From an uncultured Lachnoanaerobaculum sp. (lineage in GTDB: Bacteria; Bacillota; Clostridia; Lachnospirales; Lachnospiraceae), in assembly GCA_916720285.1 (NCBI GenBank), contig CAKAQP010000109.1, positions 1-7,748 on the forward strand: a DNA stretch of 7,748 nt, given 5' to 3'. Shown here in pieces: positions 4,960 through 7,748 of the stretch (the first letter of the stretch is position 1; every line of letters starts with the position of its first letter). The translations under genes and the position numbers were made by a program. A model generated the notes under the pieces. It did not search any database. It was not told the origin of the DNA and worked only from the letters and a program-made list of their open reading frames with translations.

Positions 4960-7748
4960 ATGTTAAAAAAATTCAAAGACGTTTTTCAAAGTTTAGAATG
5001 TTCAGGTCATATTGACGAACTTTTAAACTTTGTTTTTGTGGAAAAAGTAAGTGCAAGCAATGATATGTCTTTGATAAAGATAAATATCATTTCCGAGAGA
5101 ATAATAGAGAAGAAAACAATCCTTGATTTGGAAAAGCTTATAAAGGATAAGATGTTTCCAAAAAAGAATGTTAAAATTAAAATATTTGAAAAATTCAAAC
5201 TATCAAGCCAATATACTGCACAAAATCTTTTTGAGGCATATAGAGACAGCATACTCCTGGAAATAAAAAACTATAAGATATCCCAGTATGTTATTTTAAA
5301 CAATGCCTGTATTACATTTGAAGGTTCATACATGGATATGACGGTTGAGAAAAATCCTTTAAATGAAAGTGTAATTGATGAGCTTGTAAGAATACTTGAA
5401 AAAATCTTTAATGAAAGATGTGGAATACTTTGTACTGTAAGGCATAAGTTTATTGCAAGAAAAGAAAGAAATGAAGAAATAGAGTATGCCGAACGAACTG
5501 TCACAAAGAAAAGCGATAACAGTGATTTTGTTACCGGAAATGCAAATGCAGCCTGGGAAAGCGGTGAAAATAATGAAGCTGTAAAATCAAATGAGACGGC
5601 AGCTACGTCAAATCCTAAAAAGGATACAGGTAAAAAGTTTGGAAATAAAAGCTTTGATAAAAAAGGATATACTCCTAAATATACAAAGCAAAAGTCTGAT
5701 AATCCGGATGTTATTTATGGAAGAGATTTTGATGACAATTTTATAAAACTCTCAGATCTTATCGGAGAGATTGGAGAAGTAACTGTTAGAGGAAAGATAA
5801 TAGAAGTTGAAAGCAGATATCTTGAAAGAAGTGATTCCACTCTTTATATTTTTGCAATTACAGACTTCAGCGATTCCATTTATGTAAAGATGTTTGTTCG
5901 TGGCGAGCAGTTGGATGCTGTTAAGGCAAACATAGTCAAAGGAAATTACATAAAAGTAAACGGCATGGCTCTCATCGATAAATTTGACAGCGAGCTTACA
6001 ATTTCATCTATAAAAGGAATCAAAAAATGCGAGAAGTTTGAAGAAAATATCAGAATGGACAATGAGCCGGTAAAGAGAGTGGAACTTCATTGCCACACAA
6101 AGATGAGTGATTTTGACGGTGTCTCTTCGGCTTCAGATATAATAAATCAGGCTAAAAACTGGGGTATGGATGCAATTGCAATTACAGATCATGGAAATAT
6201 TCAAGGTTTTACAGAAGCCAGCCATGTGAAGAATCCACCTAAGATAATATACGGTGTTGAGGGTTATCTGGTAGATGATTTAAAGGAACTTGTGACTAAT
6301 CCTTCAGATAAGACTCTTGATGACGGTTTTATAGTATTTGATATAGAGACCACCGGTTTTTCTGCCAAAAACGATGCAATCACCGAGATTGGTGCGGTCA
6401 AGGTCGTAAAAGGAGAAATAGTAGACAGGTTCTCAACATTTGTAAATCCAAGAAGACCTATTCCTTTTAAGATAGAGGAACTTACACATATCAGTGATGC
6501 AATGGTAATGAATGCTCCGGTTATCGAGGATATACTTCCTCAGTTTTTGGATTTCTGCGAGGATTATATTATAGTCGCACATAATGCAGGATTTGATACG
6601 GGATTTATACGTGAGAATGCAAAGAGGATAAACAGAGAGTACAATCCTTCTATAATAGATACCGTTGCAATGGCAAGACTTCTTTTGCCTGATCTTAACA
6701 GATTTAAGCTCGATACGGTGTGTAAGGCTTTAAATATATCTTTGGAAGGTCACCACAGAGCTGTAAATGATGCAGAGGCTACTGCACAGATCTGGGTTGA
6801 GTTTATAAGAAGGCTTAAAAACAGAGGACTGTCCAAATTATCAGAGGTGGCAAGCCTAGGTGAGACCAATGCGGATATTGTAAAGAAAACCAAATACAAT
6901 CATGTAATAATACTTGCAAAGAACGATATAGGAAGAATAAATCTTTATAAATTGATTTCACTTTCACATATTGATTTCTTTAATAAAAGACCCAGAATTC
7001 CAAAGTCTATTTTAGCAAAGATGAGGGAGGGACTTATTATAGGAAGTGCCTGTGAACAGGGAGAGGTTTATAAGGCTATTTTGGATGATGCTACAGATGA
7101 TGAATTAAACAGAATAGTATCATTTTATGATTATCTGGAGATTCAGCCTATAGGCAACAATATGTTCCTTTTGGAAGAAGAGCAAAATGATATTCATTCC
7201 ATAGAGGATCTGCAGGATATAAATAAAAGGATAGTAGAGCTTGGAAATGTATATGAAAAGCCTGTAGTTGCCACCTGTGATGTACATTTTTTAAATCCTG
7301 AGGATGAGATATACAGAAGAATTATATTCTATGGAAAGGGATATAAGGATGCGGATACGCAGCCGCCACTATATCTTCGTACAACGAGAGAGATGCTTGA
7401 TGAGTTTGAGTATCTTGGCAGTGAAAAAGCTTATGAAGTGGTTGTTACAAATACCAGAATGATTTCGGATATGGTGGAGGTGATATCACCTGTAAGACCT
7501 GATAAATGTCCGCCTGTTATTGAAAACTCGGATGAGGACCTTACCAATGCCTGCTACAAAAAGGCACATGAACAGTATGGTGAAAATCTGCCTAAGATAG
7601 TTGAGGACAGACTGAAAAAAGAACTGAACTCCATTATTTCAAACGGTTTTGCCGTTATGTACATTATCGCAAAAAAACTTGTGGAAAAAAGTAACGAAGA
7701 CGGTTATCTGGTAGGTTCAAGAGGTTCCGTAGGTTCTTCTTTTGCGGC
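4960..7748 (+). CDS. polC: DNA polymerase III PolC-type, alpha subunit, N-terminal part (partial)
   Basis: PolC is the main replicative polymerase of low-GC Gram-positive bacteria and carries its own 3'-5' proofreading exonuclease. The window holds 929 complete codons with no internal stop; the family usually runs to about 1,400-1,450 residues, so the rest of the catalytic core lies to the right. In order: N-terminal domain at about 1-165; a Lys/Asn/Ser-rich linker at about 165-250; an OB fold at about 260-355; the first PHP segment with HCHTKMSDFDG at 377-387 and ITDHGN at 408-413; the inserted DEDDh exonuclease at about 456-620, with DIETTG at 461-466, AHNAGFD at 540-546 and HHRAVNDAEA at 598-607; the second PHP segment, including DVH at 774-776; and the start of the polymerase palm, GSRGSVGSS, at 919-927. 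The ATG has AGAGG (4949-4953) six bases upstream and follows ispG by one base. Confidence 0.98.
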   Translation, partial: MLKKFKDVFQSLECSGHIDELLNFVFVEKVSASNDMSLIKINIISERIIEKKTILDLEKLIKDKMFPKKNVKIKIFEKFKLSSQYTAQNLFEAYRDSILLEIKNYKISQYVILNNACITFEGSYMDMTVEKNPLNESVIDELVRILEKIFNERCGILCTVRHKFIARKERNEEIEYAERTVTKKSDNSDFVTGNANAAWESGENNEAVKSNETAATSNPKKDTGKKFGNKSFDKKGYTPKYTKQKSDNPDVIYGRDFDDNFIKLSDLIGEIGEVTVRGKIIEVESRYLERSDSTLYIFAITDFSDSIYVKMFVRGEQLDAVKANIVKGNYIKVNGMALIDKFDSELTISSIKGIKKCEKFEENIRMDNEPVKRVELHCHTKMSDFDGVSSASDIINQAKNWGMDAIAITDHGNIQGFTEASHVKNPPKIIYGVEGYLVDDLKELVTNPSDKTLDDGFIVFDIETTGFSAKNDAITEIGAVKVVKGEIVDRFSTFVNPRRPIPFKIEELTHISDAMVMNAPVIEDILPQFLDFCEDYIIVAHNAGFDTGFIRENAKRINREYNPSIIDTVAMARLLLPDLNRFKLDTVCKALNISLEGHHRAVNDAEATAQIWVEFIRRLKNRGLSKLSEVASLGETNADIVKKTKYNHVIILAKNDIGRINLYKLISLSHIDFFNKRPRIPKSILAKMREGLIIGSACEQGEVYKAILDDATDDELNRIVSFYDYLEIQPIGNNMFLLEEEQNDIHSIEDLQDINKRIVELGNVYEKPVVATCDVHFLNPEDEIYRRIIFYGKGYKDADTQPPLYLRTTREMLDEFEYLGSEKAYEVVVTNTRMISDMVEVISPVRPDKCPPVIENSDEDLTNACYKKAHEQYGENLPKIVEDRLKKELNSIISNGFAVMYIIAKKLVEKSNEDGYLVGSRGSVGSSFA

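Noticed and set aside
7681..7748. polC as a truncated or broken gene
   Set aside because: The frame is open to the last base and ends within the palm domain start, so it is cut only by the window edge.

Overview
This window is a run of housekeeping genes, all on the + strand: end of frr, uppS, cdsA, dxr, rseP, ispG, start of polC. The organism is almost certainly a low-GC Gram-positive bacterium of the Clostridia. The replicative polymerase is PolC, which is typical of Firmicutes. ispG sits directly before polC. The coding sequence is rich in ATA (Ile) and AGA (Arg) codons. From memory, this gene order fits Lachnospiraceae or related families; I infer the family and cannot assign a species.

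Layout: positions 1-96 hold the last 31 codons of frr (ribosome recycling factor). The 100-base gap that follows carries a perfect 10-bp hairpin that looks like an intrinsic terminator. From 197 onward the genes are packed as an operon: uppS (TTG start), cdsA (1-base overlap), dxr (4-base gap), rseP (TTG start, 4-base overlap with dxr), ispG (23-base gap containing a small hairpin) and polC (1-base gap), which runs off the right edge after 929 codons. There is no stretch over 300 bases without a gene, and I see no tRNA, rRNA, mobile element, CRISPR array or sign of horizontal transfer.

How the genes fit together: Dxr and IspG are two steps of the MEP (non-mevalonate) pathway that makes IPP and DMAPP. 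UppS joins isoprene units into undecaprenyl diphosphate, the lipid carrier for cell wall synthesis. CdsA makes CDP-diacylglycerol for phospholipids. RseP is a membrane protease that cleaves transmembrane anchors. PolC copies the chromosome and Frr recycles ribosomes. The operon thus joins envelope lipid precursor supply to growth functions.

I looked for an undescribed system and did not find one. Every gene belongs to a known family with intact diagnostic motifs. The points worth a second look are small: the terminator before uppS with no obvious promoter after it, a hairpin touching the ispG ribosome binding site, the start choice of rseP, the weak ribosome binding site of dxr, and an apparently complete set of metal ligands in the PHP domain of PolC.
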